DNA of 64,000 bases from Immersiella caudata. Its lineage: Eukaryota; Ascomycota; Sordariomycetes; Sordariales; Lasiosphaeriaceae. The DNA is taken from assembly GCA_030512335.1 (NCBI GenBank), contig JAULSU010000001.1, forward strand, positions 4,030,001-4,094,000. The letters are read 5' to 3'. This document shows positions 22,321 through 32,119 of the stretch, one piece after another (the first letter of the stretch is position 1; the number at the start of each line of letters is the position of its first letter). The notes beneath the pieces were generated by a model. The model ran no database searches. It saw only the letters and a program-made list of their open reading frames with translations, and was not told where the DNA came from. The translations under genes were made by a program, and so were the position numbers.

Positions 22321-23443
22321 ATGTTTCGACCCCTCCTACCCCGCCATTGCTCTGCTCTCCCTCGATCCTCTTCCCTCTTCCACAATCTTTCGGCCACTCC
22401 ATTCTCCTCGATCCGCGCATCATCTCTCCAATCTAACATCAGAATCTCTGTTCGAGCGTTCTCTGCAAACAAAATGTCTGGCCAAGTGTGAGTATCTTAG
22501 CCCAAACCAATGCGAGAGAGCTGATTCTGACATGGCTGCCAGCTTCTTCGATGTGAACTGGGAGGGTCCCGTTCTCGATGCCGCTGGCAACCCTACCAAG
22601 GAGGTGAAGGGTAAGTCGTCGAGCCCATGTCTTTATCACTGCCATCATTGCCAATGCGCGCACCGTCCGTTCCGCCATGTCTTGGACCTTCGCAGGCGCA
22701 ATGGGGAATCGTTCGGATGCTCCCGTCGGCCTGTTCAGCTTCGGGTCCCCAAGCTCTACCCCTCCAGCTGCTGAGCTGCATGGCGTCCCCCAAATTTCCG
22801 CACCTCTGCCCCATCGTCCATCTGCACCATCAAACTTCATCGGCTAACTGTAGAAAAACAGAGCAGAGCGGTCGCATCACCTTCACCCTCTACGATGACG
22901 TCGTCCCCAAGACCACCCGCAACTTCCGTGAGCTGTGCACCGGCCAGAACGGCTTCGGCTACAAGAGCTCGTCGTTCCACCGCATCATTCCTGAGTTCAT
23001 GCTCCAGGGCGGTGACTTCACCCGTGGCAACGTGAGCAGACATCCAAACACCCGTCCTGCCTTTCAACTTTGAGGCTAACCCGAACAGGGCACTGGTGGC
23101 AAGTCCATTTATGGCGAAAAGTTCGCCGACGAGAACTTCGTCAAGAAGCATACCCGCCCTGGTCTTCTCTCCATGGCTAACGCCGGCCCCAACACGTAAG
23201 CCTGAGTCACTACCTCGTTGAAGATTGCTCAGAACTGACATTGCACTGGCCAATAGCAACGGCTCACAGTTTTTCGTGACCACTGTCAAGACTAGCTGGC
23301 TTGACGGCCGCCACGTCGTCTTCGGTGAGGTCGCTGACGACGCGTCCATGAAGATCGTGAAGGCCCTTGAGGCCACTGGCTCCGGAAGCGGTGCTATCAA
23401 GTATACCAAGAAGCCCACCATCGTCGACTCTGGCGCTCTCTAA
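22321..23443 (+). CDS. Cyclophilin (peptidyl-prolyl cis-trans isomerase) with mitochondrial presequence
   Basis: Five exons (22321-22487, 22543-22610, 22862-23031, 23089-23195, 23257-23443) give 232 residues. The first 50 are Arg/Ser-rich without acidic residues, a typical mitochondrial presequence. An internal Met starts MSGQVFFDVNWEG, the usual start of cytosolic cyclophilin A. The catalytic core is complete: FHRIIPEFMLQGGDF, GSQFFVTT and WLDGRHVVFGEV, including the Trp needed for cyclosporin binding. The single Neurospora cyclophilin gene (csr-1) is known to make both mitochondrial and cytosolic forms, and the same arrangement is likely here. The 251-nt intron 3 (22611-22861) is unusually long for the window and might contain an alternative promoter, which is inference. 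Confidence 0.95.
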
Positions 23444-23889
23444 ATCAGTTTCTATTGACGTGGAAGCTCGGGGGTCGGTTGTATCTGATATTGCGGCTTA
23501 GTGTCACCTCAGCTGGCCAGATTAGTTCAGGAATCTCAAAACGATCGGGACCGGAACGCACATCTACTTTCCCTGCTCGCCAGTGCATGTGAACACGCGA
23601 TTCCGCTCATAGTTTAATTGTACTGGCCAGGTGACGTAAAAAATGCGCATGAATCGCTTCAATCTTGATAGTGCACATCGTCTTGTGATCTGGTTCCTCT
23701 AGTAGCATAGTGTGTATTGTACCTGATCCAATGCACCTACCCGCCTGGTATTGTGAGCAAACAAACCCTCCTGTACGCCTTGCAATGCAGAACCTCATCC
23801 CTAAGCCCCCCGGTTGTTTATCCGTACAAATGCCAGTGTGAGAAATGCAACCACCACCCTCATGAACAAATGGTTACGAGACCGGAGAG
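23444..23889. other. Convergent intergenic region
   Basis: 3' ends of the cyclophilin (+) and RPC34 (-) genes meet here. No gene seen. Confidence 0.6.
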
Positions 23890-25245
23890 TTAGACGGCAA
23901 TTGAGCCAGTTGGCTTGACAGCCGGAGCCGCATCCTCCACGTCAAGCCACTGAACAAAGTACACGCAGTTGCTCGGGCTAACAGGCCCGCCCTCTTCACA
24001 AAGGTCAAATACGGGGCAGCGTCCACACGGCGTCTCAGTTAGGCCGTTGCCGGTGGTCTCGACTCCCATACGATCGATCACGCCGGCTTCGCGGTCTTTT
24101 TGACGTTTGTCAAAGGGAACCGTGTCCTGCTTTTTTGGGCGTGTCACCCGGTAGCCTCTCCTGTTATTTACTTTGACGGGCTCAATAAGACCGTCGTAGT
24201 AAAGACCATCGACGAGCTGCTGGATGTCGGCTTCACTGAGCGTGGTGTTGTTGGTGATCCCCGTTTGATGGATCAGCTGGGCGATCTCAGAAACCGTTGG
24301 GTATTGACGGTAGCCGGCGGGAAGCGGGTAGTATATCTTGCCCTTGCTTCGAGATGAGGCGGCAGCCGGATGTATAGGGTCTCCGTTGACTGGCACAGCG
24401 ACATCGTCGTTGGAGATATCCGTCGCAGCCCGCTTTACACCGCGCGGCGCCGTCTCGCCGTCAGGGACAGAGCCCTTGATGACACCCTTTTTCGGAGCCT
24501 TCAGACGTGAAGCGTCCCCCCTGGGTGCTGGCTGCGACCCCAGGTAAGCGCTCCTTGTCTTGATATACTCGAACACTATGCCCTCCAGCATCTCGATAAA
24601 TGCAGTGTCGAGCTCCCCATCGGTGAACCATGGGCCACCAGTCGCGCGATCTGACGGGCGGAGGTTGGCCTTGATGTACATCTTTTTGTTCGGATGCTCG
24701 ACATTTTTCATGCTCGCAATGTACCCCTTTGTTTCGAGATACTTGATACAGTTCTTGACGACGGACTCGTGCATGTTCAGCTTGTGCTTGATGGTCCGGT
24801 TCCAGATGCCATCGGCACCGGCCTCGTCGATAATAGCGTAAACCATCATAGTCTCATCGTTCGGAAGGGAGGTATATCTACGTGGAAGCGAGTGGTTAGC
24901 CAATCGTTCGTCGCTCTTAGATTGGAAGGACGGCGACGATTGCCACTGGCAAACAGGACCGGGGCGCATGCAAAACACGATGGCGACAGCTCACTTTTTT
25001 GCATCTTCCTTATTTCGCCATCTCCAGGCGATTCCAGTTGGGCTGTTCACACCGACGAACAGTTTGTCGTCGCAGAGTCCCTGGATGATCTTCAGGAGGA
25101 GAGCCGGATCACCTGGCGGGACGACGCCAAGATCTGTGAGATCCTTTTGGGAGAACATCCTGGATTCGGAGCCATGTTCCTGTGCCTCACTGTAGAGGAG
25201 ATCTTTCAAAAGCTGGATCTTGTTGTGGTCCCCGACGTCCGCCAT
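23890..25245 (-). CDS. RPC34: RNA polymerase III subunit RPC34 (RPC6)
   Basis: Exons 25245-24995 and 24877-23890 join over a 117-nt intron to 412 residues. Tandem winged-helix domains fill the N-terminal half (MFSQKDLTDLG, then MVYAIIDEAGADGIWNRTIK and CIKYLETKGYIASMKNVEHP), matching TFIIE-like RPC34/RPC39. A third winged-helix-like part covers about 290-345. The C-terminus holds four cysteines in CGRCPVFDLC and SPSNC, the position where the human homologue binds a 4Fe-4S cluster. In the Pol III holoenzyme this subunit contacts TFIIIB and opens promoter DNA at tRNA and 5S genes. The gene is divergent from an MFS transporter with a 1.2-kb spacer. Confidence 0.93.
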
Positions 25246-26428
25246 CGCTGCGACGGTTGAGCGACGCTCGAATGCGAAGGCTGCTTGCCTGGGAGGTTGA
25301 CGAGAGCGGATTGGTAGCCAAGGGCGGAAAAAAAGTGGTAGCGCCCTCTCAAAGTCGAATTGGAGGTCGTGTGATGGTGGTCGTGTTCACAATTGCAGCG
25401 CCAGGGGATGCCCTTGCTGGCCAAGTGACTCGATCTTTCGTTGCGATTCAAGCCGCGGTTGGCCACGAAATTTCCATCAGAAAAAGCTACCCCTCCATTT
25501 CAGCCTTGCGCTTGGCCCGCTAAAGTTCAGTGCGGGCCGCTAGCTCACCTGTGCCTCTGGCCTCTGATTGGACAGCTGTGCACCACCAACAAGGGTCCCT
25601 CTTCCGCGATGGCGGCTGGACTCGGCTCCATGTTTTGCGAAGGGAAGTCCCGCCATCGCATTCTCTCATTTTCCAAATACGTGCGAACGCGACCTCCCGG
25701 TTGGTGTTTGAGGAACGACATCCGTGTCTTGTGATCGACTTTGATGCCTCTTAGACATCATATGAGGCTTATCGATATTGTTTCGTAAACATCGCGCCGT
25801 TCCTCGAGCTTTCCGCACGAAACGGACCGGAGGGGGCTGGAGGGCAATGGCCTCGAACCCCGCGATTTCACGTTGAAACAAGCATCACAGGGCCGCTCAG
25901 ATGATAACCCGCAGCCACTAGTTCAGCCTCATCGGCTTCAGCTCTCCAGAGCAACCACCCGGAGCGCCGCTTGTGGACTTCCGGCCTTCTCATCATGTAA
26001 GTGGAACCGCCGTCCTCCCCTGTGCAACGGCGGAAGAAGCAAAGCGCGAGTCCCTTCCCCTTGCCCTTCCCGTGCCCGCGAATAGCTGGCCATTGCGGCG
26101 TCAAAGCGGTGTGCCCGAACCCTGCCGATCTCAGCCATGGTCGCAACGTCGGGCAGAACGCTAGTAGACCAGACTTTGGTACTGGTTGTTGACTTATCAG
26201 CGGGACGCTGAATGGCCGACTCTATGGCGGAGCTCCGTTCGATTCTGCAAAGTAGGTAGCAATATAAGCAAGGGGCATGCAATTTTCGTGTTATCGGACC
26301 CCCAATCGGCAGTTGCCCGTATATATTCCCAACGCTCCTTCCGTGGTGGTTGACGTTGAACCAAAGTCCCGGCCACAGGAAATCTTACATCCAAACCACC
26401 GCCAAGCGACTTTGTTTCTCGCTCAGCC
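25246..26428. other. Divergent promoter region, RPC34 / MFS gene
   Basis: No gene seen. On the minus strand a GGGGTTCGAGGCC string at about 25846-25858 resembles a tRNA B box, but no cloverleaf could be built around it. Confidence 0.55.
26319..26327 (+). promoter_or_regulatory. Candidate TATA element of the MFS gene
   Basis: GTATATATT lies about 105 bases before the ATG at 26429, within the usual fungal range. The call rests on position and sequence only. Confidence 0.35.
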
Positions 26429-28603
26429 ATGCGCCTTCACTCCCTGCACGAGCTCGACACAACTGAAGGTACCGTTCAGCTTCGCAAAGGCGATACCGAC
26501 GATGCCTCCTTGGTGCTTGTTCCACGGCCCTCGGACTCAGACCCCAACGATCCGCTGAGATGGCCAACCTGGAAGAAGCACGTCGCGTTCCTTTCGGTCT
26601 GCGCGTTCACATTTCTTACCAATTATGGCATCGGTGGTCTTGCTCCTGCGTTTTTTATCCTGCACCTCGAGTTTGACAAGACCATGACCGAGACGAGTGA
26701 GCTGCTGCTGTGGCCGATTCTCGTACTTGGCGTGTTTAACTTCTTCTGGGTTCCCATCGCGAATTATATCGGGAAGCGGCCGGTCTTCGTCTTCGCCTCG
26801 GGCCTTCTCTGTGTCTGTTACATCTGGGGCGCCGTTGCGAACTCGTTCAAGTCGCTACTCTGGAGCAACATCATCGCTGCCTTCGCTGGATCTTCAACCG
26901 AGGCCCTCGGCGCGAGCATCGTGAACGACCTGTACTTTCTCCACGAGCGTGGCGCCAAGATGGGTGTCTACATGAACTTTATCAGCGTATGTCAGATCTT
27001 AACAGCCCCGTCCTCACTCTTCCGTCGTCAGTCTCTATCTCTGATGGTGCCGACTCTGGAAACCGATGCATCCTAGATGAAATACTGACATAATCACAGG
27101 GTGGAAACACGCTAGGCCCTCTGATCTGCGGCTTCATCGTCACAGGACTGAGTTGGCGCTGGCACAAGTGGATTGCTGTCATTTTGACTGCCCTCAACTT
27201 CATCACCGTACTCCTTTTCGTTCCAGAGACACGCTACTTCCGAGACGAGAATCTGAACGTCGCAGGATCACAGTCGAACACGGTGGCATCGTCCCGTGAT
27301 GATTTAGAGAAGGTTGCCGTCGCCGCCAAGGGTGGTGAGATCAACAAGGAACAGCCCTCGGTCACCCCCGCGACGACAGTCCCCAAGAAAACCTGGGCTC
27401 AAGAATTGAGCCTCTGGTCTGGACTCGCCCCGGATAGTATGTGCGATTCCTGCTATTTTTGCCCGTTTAGTCATTTACCCTCTTGTCTCAGGAGGTCTGA
27501 GGAGGAGACCTCCTGAGACTTGCAAATATTGTCCTAGAATGGAAGTTAGTAGCTGACATCGACCACTAGCGAACCTATTCCTCATGTTCGTCCGCCCAAT
27601 CCCGATGTTCGTCTATCCATGCGTCATCTATTCTTTCCTGGGCTATGCTGTTGCCCTCGTGCTCACCGTATCTGTCAACATCCTCAACCCATTTGTCCTC
27701 CAAGCTCCTCCTTATAACTGGTCTCCCATGATCAACGGACTTATCAACATTCCCGGATTCATTGGAAATGTTGTGGGCAGCTATGCCGGTGGGTGGCTGG
27801 TCGACATCTTCTGCGACAGGATAACCAGACGCAACAAGGGCGTGTTCGAGCCAGAGAATAGGCTCTACCTTTGCATCCTGCCGCTGCTTATCACCAGTGC
27901 AGGCTGCGTCCTCTTTGGCTACGGCGTCCAGAGAACGCTTCACTGGACGAGCTTGTTCTTCGGCTGTATGTGCGGTTGCTGCTTTTTTTGCCCCTTTAGT
28001 CCTTTTCCCCCATTGTCTCAGGAGGAGGAGGAGTTATCTCTTCAGACCTCCTGAGACACGCAAACATTGTCTATCCTGAAATGGAAGTTAGTAGCTGACA
28101 TCGACCACCAGACGGCATGGTTTCGTTCGCTCTGACGGCTGTTCCGACCATCACTAGTGGGTCTCCCCTTTCCGCCGTATGGCTCCAGATGTGGCTATTC
28201 GTGGCTTTTTTGGATGTCTTGAGTGTCGCTTGAGCGCGCCCGGGACATTGCGTTGCCTAGAAAACGTCTTTGAGGGAAATAACTGACGGACATTTACCAC
28301 AGTGGCATACGTGTCGGATTGTCTGCTTCCGGTGAACGCTGATGCGCTCATGCTTGTCAATGGTAAGAATATCGACCTCCGAAGTAATCCTTTTGCTGAC
28401 AGAATGGGATAGGAACGAAGAACATCGTTGCCTTTGGGTTCTTGTACGGGATTGTGCCGTGGGTTGAGCAGACGGGCTACGTGAACTGCTTTGGGGCGCA
28501 GGCTGGAATTTTTGTAGCCGTCATCGCGATCGGTATGGCGGTATTGATCCCGTACGGCGCAAAGATGAGACACGAGCAAGCCCACTGGCGCATCATTTTG
28601 TAA
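26429..28603 (+). CDS. MFS transporter (12-helix, drug/small-molecule exporter type)
   Basis: Six exons (26429-26986, 27100-27436, 27570-27965, 28112-28156, 28303-28362, 28413-28603) join in phase to 528 residues. The head LVLVPRPSDSDPNDPLRWP and first helix are those of a large fungal MFS group. Conserved loops include YIGKRPVFVFASGLL after TM2 and CDRITRRNKG in the central region, with a long hydrophilic loop (about 245-300) between the two six-helix halves. Introns 2 and 3 are near-copies of each other and of an intron at 7639-7786, interrupt codons in phase 1 and contain strong inverted repeats. Intron 4 (146 nt) is unrelated. Substrate unknown; export of toxic or secondary compounds at the plasma membrane is the usual guess for this group. 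Confidence 0.9.
27437..27569 (+). repeat. Introner-like intron, copy B (MFS intron 2)
   Basis: A 133-nt intron starts GTATGTGCGATTCCTGC and ends GACCACTAG. It has a perfect 14-bp inverted repeat, GTCTCAGGAGGTCT (27485-27498) against AGACCTCCTGAGAC (27506-27519), with a 7-nt loop. The block ATGGAAGTTAGTAGCTGA at 27539-27556 is identical in all three copies and is followed by CATCGACCA as in copy C. It interrupts a codon in phase 1. The similarity to copy C spans the whole intron while the flanking exons are unrelated. Confidence 0.88.
27966..28111 (+). repeat. Introner-like intron, copy C (MFS intron 3)
   Basis: A 146-nt intron starts GTATGTGCGGTTGCTGC and ends GACCACCAG. An 11-bp perfect inverted repeat, GTCTCAGGAGG (28015-28025) and CCTCCTGAGAC (28047-28057), encloses 21 nt. 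The block ATGGAAGTTAGTAGCTGA sits at 28081-28098. The pyrimidine block TTTTTTTGCCCCTTTAGTCC is shared in part with copies A and B. Phase 1. It is separated from copy B by a 396-nt exon. Confidence 0.88.
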
Positions 28604-29899
28604 CTGAGACTACTTCAGACACGGTGGCTGCGGCGTGTGCCACACGGAGGAGGACTGGAGATGTTTTTTTGCGAGCGTCTGCTTGTCGCATATGCCCCCG
28701 TCGGTGATTTTCTGTAGGTTGACGCAATATACCATTGACGTTTTCTGTTCGCCGATCACGAGATACCAGGTACCAGAGAAGGAGAGTCGTCCGTGGAAAT
28801 ATCCCCTGACCGCCGACCTGGACGAGTCTAAATTTTGAGGGATCTCCTATCCCTGCATTGAATACTCGGCTTGGATTGAGCTCCTCGATCGCGCTTACCC
28901 CATTGAACGCCTGGCAACAAGGATTGAACGACACCTCCTCCATTTCACAACACCGCGCTGTCTCTGTCTTCCATCGAGAAACACTTGTGGCAGCATCAAC
29001 AGTTCGTCTTTAATTTCGGCCTGCGTCAATGGCGAACCGCGTCGCTAGAGGATCCACCTTTGGCTTCCCCGTCTTCAAGGCAGCCGTTTGGACGGCGGAT
29101 CCGACAATATTTGCACCCACCCGCTGCTCCACCCACGCTCACGAAGAACTCGACGGGAACCAAACACTCAGGACGCGACTGGAGCCGCACTGGAGAATTG
29201 GAGTATGAGCCCTGACTTTGGATTCGCGCGGCCTCCGGGGAAACACACATTGGCTGCGGCAATGCGTGCCGACCATTTCGGACAGATACTAACATGAAAT
29301 GAGGTTGTTTTTAAGCTGGCGACGAGCTGAAGCTTACGCCGAGACGGGTACACCGCTTGTGGGGAGGGGGGGGGGGGGATAATGGTGCAAAGAAGGCCAA
29401 TCACGCTGCAACTCTGCTCCGTGCATCTGCAACACCTGCAGCGTACCCTCCATCACCTCAACGAGGCGCTGCTGCGCCGCACATCGCAGGGGCCGGCAAC
29501 AAGCCTCCTGACGGTTCGGGCTGCGGGATCGCAATTCTGGGGCTGAAGGGGATCAATTTTTCCTGACGATGTCGGGTCGCACTTCAAATCTCAGAGCTCG
29601 CGCACCATCCATCAGCTGCTCCCCGCGAAGACTCCAGTCCCCACCATCTCTCCACTAGGAGTGGATTTTGACTGCCCGATAGGGAGTCCCAGGTCCTGGT
29701 GCGTTTCACCGCGGTGATTGCTCCAGGTCTCAGGGGCAAAGCTGGGGAGCCAAGCCGTTGAAGCTGACAGGGAAGAGGGTGGTAACTACAAAAGAGAACG
29801 ACACCCCCCCGCTGCGACTCTTTGCGCCTCCCTCCCCCCAGCCGCGACACGCAGCGATAGACAAGCCTCCCTGTTTGCATCTTCAGTCTGCCTCTCAAG
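28604..29899. other. Intergenic, no gene supported
   Basis: Between the MFS gene and the Kre9-like gene, both plus strand. A 116-codon minus-strand frame with an ATG (28943-28593) lacks any domain and is not called. A 13-nt G run lies at 29366-29378. Confidence 0.55.
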
Positions 29900-30634
29900 A
29901 TGCGCTCCTTCTCGCTGCTCGCCCTCGCGGCGCCCCTTGTCGCGGCTATGGATTTCTCGTCGCCCGCTGCCAATACCACCCTTTCCAAGGGGGAGACGTT
30001 CCAGCTGTCCTGGAACACAGTCGACACTGACGCTTCTGAGTTCTCGGTCTATCTCGTCAACTTTGTCAACTGGCCGCCTTACTACGCCCCGTTGGCTTAC
30101 AACGTTGAGACCTCGTCCGGCGCCATCGATGTCCGGGTGCCCTGCGGCATTGACAACTCCTACGGCTACCAGTTGTGAGTTTCCCGGCCATCCCCTGCAT
30201 AAAGGGCAGAAAGATTGACAGACCCCAGCAACGCCATCAACGGCACCAACGTCTACGTGATCTACGCCCAGACCCCCAAGTTCTTCGTCACCGGTGGCCC
30301 TTGCGAGGATGCGCCCACGCCGGAACCGACCTGCGAGGCCGCAACCACCACCGTCACCGTTACGGTGAGCACAACCCTTGTCTCGGGCGGCCCCTCCGTC
30401 GTCACCATCCCTCCTACTGCCCATTTTACCAAGCCTGGCTCTTGTCCTGACACGATTGGCTGGGGCCCATCAGGCTACCATAACCCCGTAACCCTTTCCA
30501 AGGTTCCTCAAGGCCCGAAGCCCACTGCGGCCCCGCTTGGTGCTTTCGAGAGCAAGGAGTACGAGGCGACGAGCACCATCTACCAGACTGTGTACAAGGA
30601 TATCTCCGAGGTCAATGAGCTTTGCCAATGTTAA
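29900..30634 (+). CDS. Secreted Kre9/Knh1-like N-terminal domain protein
   Basis: Exons 29900-30174 and 30229-30634 give 226 residues. Residues 1-16 are a signal peptide (MRSFSLLALAAPLVAA). Residues 17-110 form the beta-sandwich seen at the N-terminus of yeast Kre9/Knh1 and of many fungal Ser/Thr-rich surface proteins (FSSPAANTTLSKGETFQLSWN, then SYGYQF and VYVIYAQTPKFFV). The second half is Thr/Pro-rich with TTTVTVTVSTT, likely O-glycosylated, and ends with two cysteines (NELCQC). No GPI-attachment hydrophobic tail is present, so it is probably secreted rather than anchored. Cell-wall association is inferred from the family; no enzyme activity is expected. Confidence 0.8.
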
Positions 30635-31294
30635 GTCGTGATGCTCTTGGGAGGGAATGGGGTGCCATGTCAGCGACGATGTCGGTGATGTGGATGTCTG
30701 CAGTTCAATCAACGATACCCTTCTGTGTAGCATGCTCGAGAGGCGAGATTTGGATACGATATAGACTATCTAATGACGGGGGCGGTAATAAAGATGTCAT
30801 TCGTCGAGGTATGGCAAGGACATAAACCAACCAGAGACACAATGTGCGGGCTTAAATGCGATGGGAGAGTGAGGTTGCAAAAGCTTCGAGGTATGATCCA
30901 CCTGTTCCCCTGGAGGTCAAAATAAACACAAGGTGTGGCTGATCTGGGGTATCTTAGTGCAGAGCTTATTCCCCCCTTCACAGGGCGCCAGCGTCCAAGT
31001 GACCACCGCGCTTGCTCTATCAACGGTCTGGCTTGCGACGATACCAAACTCTTTCCCGTGTTTCCATGTCCGTTGACTAAACTACATCGATGACGCTTCC
31101 ATTGCCACCGGCAGCTCCGAGGGAAAAACGTTGCATTGCAGTACACCTCCACAACTCCTCCAACATGATCTACTTCCCCAGAACAGCTTCCCGTCTACGC
31201 CTGAACAACAACACAAAACAACAGACCGATCTCGTGTCACACACCCACGTCAACATCAACCCACACTCCTTGGCGATCTCCATACCACAACAAA
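30635..31294. other. Intergenic, no gene seen
   Basis: 3' region of the Kre9-like gene and promoter of the next. The last 150 bases are rich in CA and pyrimidines, as in a fungal 5' UTR. Confidence 0.5.
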
Positions 31295-31930
31295 ATGACA
31301 TCCCCCCCCACCATAACCGCCATCTCCCAGCCCGTCCTCCCCACACAATCCCCAATCTACTCCCTCTACTATCCGACCAATCCGCAACCCCGCCCGCGCT
31401 TCATGCTGTACCGAACGCCCAACGTCACCATCTGGGACGAGTACCTACGCGCCAACCGCACCTTCTGCGACATGGGCGAGGATGTCCGACGTGGTGTTGT
31501 CACAAGGGTGAGGTGGTCTGAGCCTTGGTGTCTGCCCGAGGGACAGGGACAAATAGCAGATGGGGATAAGGAGAAGAAAAAGAAGGAGAAACCGCCAGTG
31601 AAGCAGGTTGTTAAAGGGGTGGTGGAGGGGTTCTTCAAGGGAGTTGAGGGGGTGCTGGTGGTGGGAGTTATGACACTGGGAGTGGGTGTGATGGTGATCG
31701 GGTTGGTAATTGGGATCTGCTGGTGCGTGGGGAGGCTGAGGGGGGAAAGGTTGGGTGGTGATGATGAGGATGACGATGACGATGACTATTACGAGGAGGA
31801 TAGGGATGGGAAAGGAGTTTGGGGGAGGAGTGTGAAGCAGGGGGGTGGGCAGGAGGGGGAGGAAGACGGGATCCCGTTGGTGGAGAAGCCTAGAGATGCG
31901 AAATTGGCGGCGGAGAAGTACTGCTTGTGA
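31295..31930 (+). CDS. Orphan single-pass membrane protein with acidic tail
   Basis: An intronless 211-codon frame with a strong start context (CAACAAAATGACA). The N-terminal 85 residues are Pro-rich and polar and hold possible N-glycosylation sites (PNVTIWD, ANRTFCD). A Lys-rich stretch (DKEKKKKEKPPVK) precedes one long hydrophobic helix at about 120-147 (VEGVLVVGVMTLGVGVMVIG). It is followed by an acidic run (DDEDDDDDDYYEED) and a charged tail ending KYCL. No family is recognised. The codon composition shifts from C-rich to G-rich within the frame, which is unusual, so the call rests mainly on length, start and the clean helix. Confidence 0.55.
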   Translation: MTSPPTITAISQPVLPTQSPIYSLYYPTNPQPRPRFMLYRTPNVTIWDEYLRANRTFCDMGEDVRRGVVTRVRWSEPWCLPEGQGQIADGDKEKKKKEKPPVKQVVKGVVEGFFKGVEGVLVVGVMTLGVGVMVIGLVIGICWCVGRLRGERLGGDDEDDDDDDYYEEDRDGKGVWGRSVKQGGGQEGEEDGIPLVEKPRDAKLAAEKYCL

Positions 31931-32119
31931 GGGGGGCTTGGATGGGGCTTTGCTGTGCGAGGGGTGTGTAATACGGGACTTGACGGTGGAAGGCTGCGCT
32001 TTGTTATTGTCGTTGGTGGTTGTTGATACCTATCCTGCTTTTCCATTCATAGCTAAAGTACGTGGTGTTTATGCCAGATGCTCTCTTTCCTTTGTCGGGA
32101 GATGGGCGGAGAAGATTGC

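Noticed and set aside
25840..25865. tRNA B-box-like string on the minus strand
   Set aside because: No T-stem pairing around TTCGAGG, and no A box or acceptor stem could be found at the right distance.
28157..28302. MFS intron 4, also 146 nt, as a fourth introner copy
   Set aside because: It starts GTGGGT, lacks the inverted repeat and the 18-nt block, and is not similar to copies A-C.
28593..28943. 116-codon minus-strand frame with ATG downstream of the MFS gene
   Set aside because: No recognisable features and no support from context; probably 3' flank of the MFS gene.
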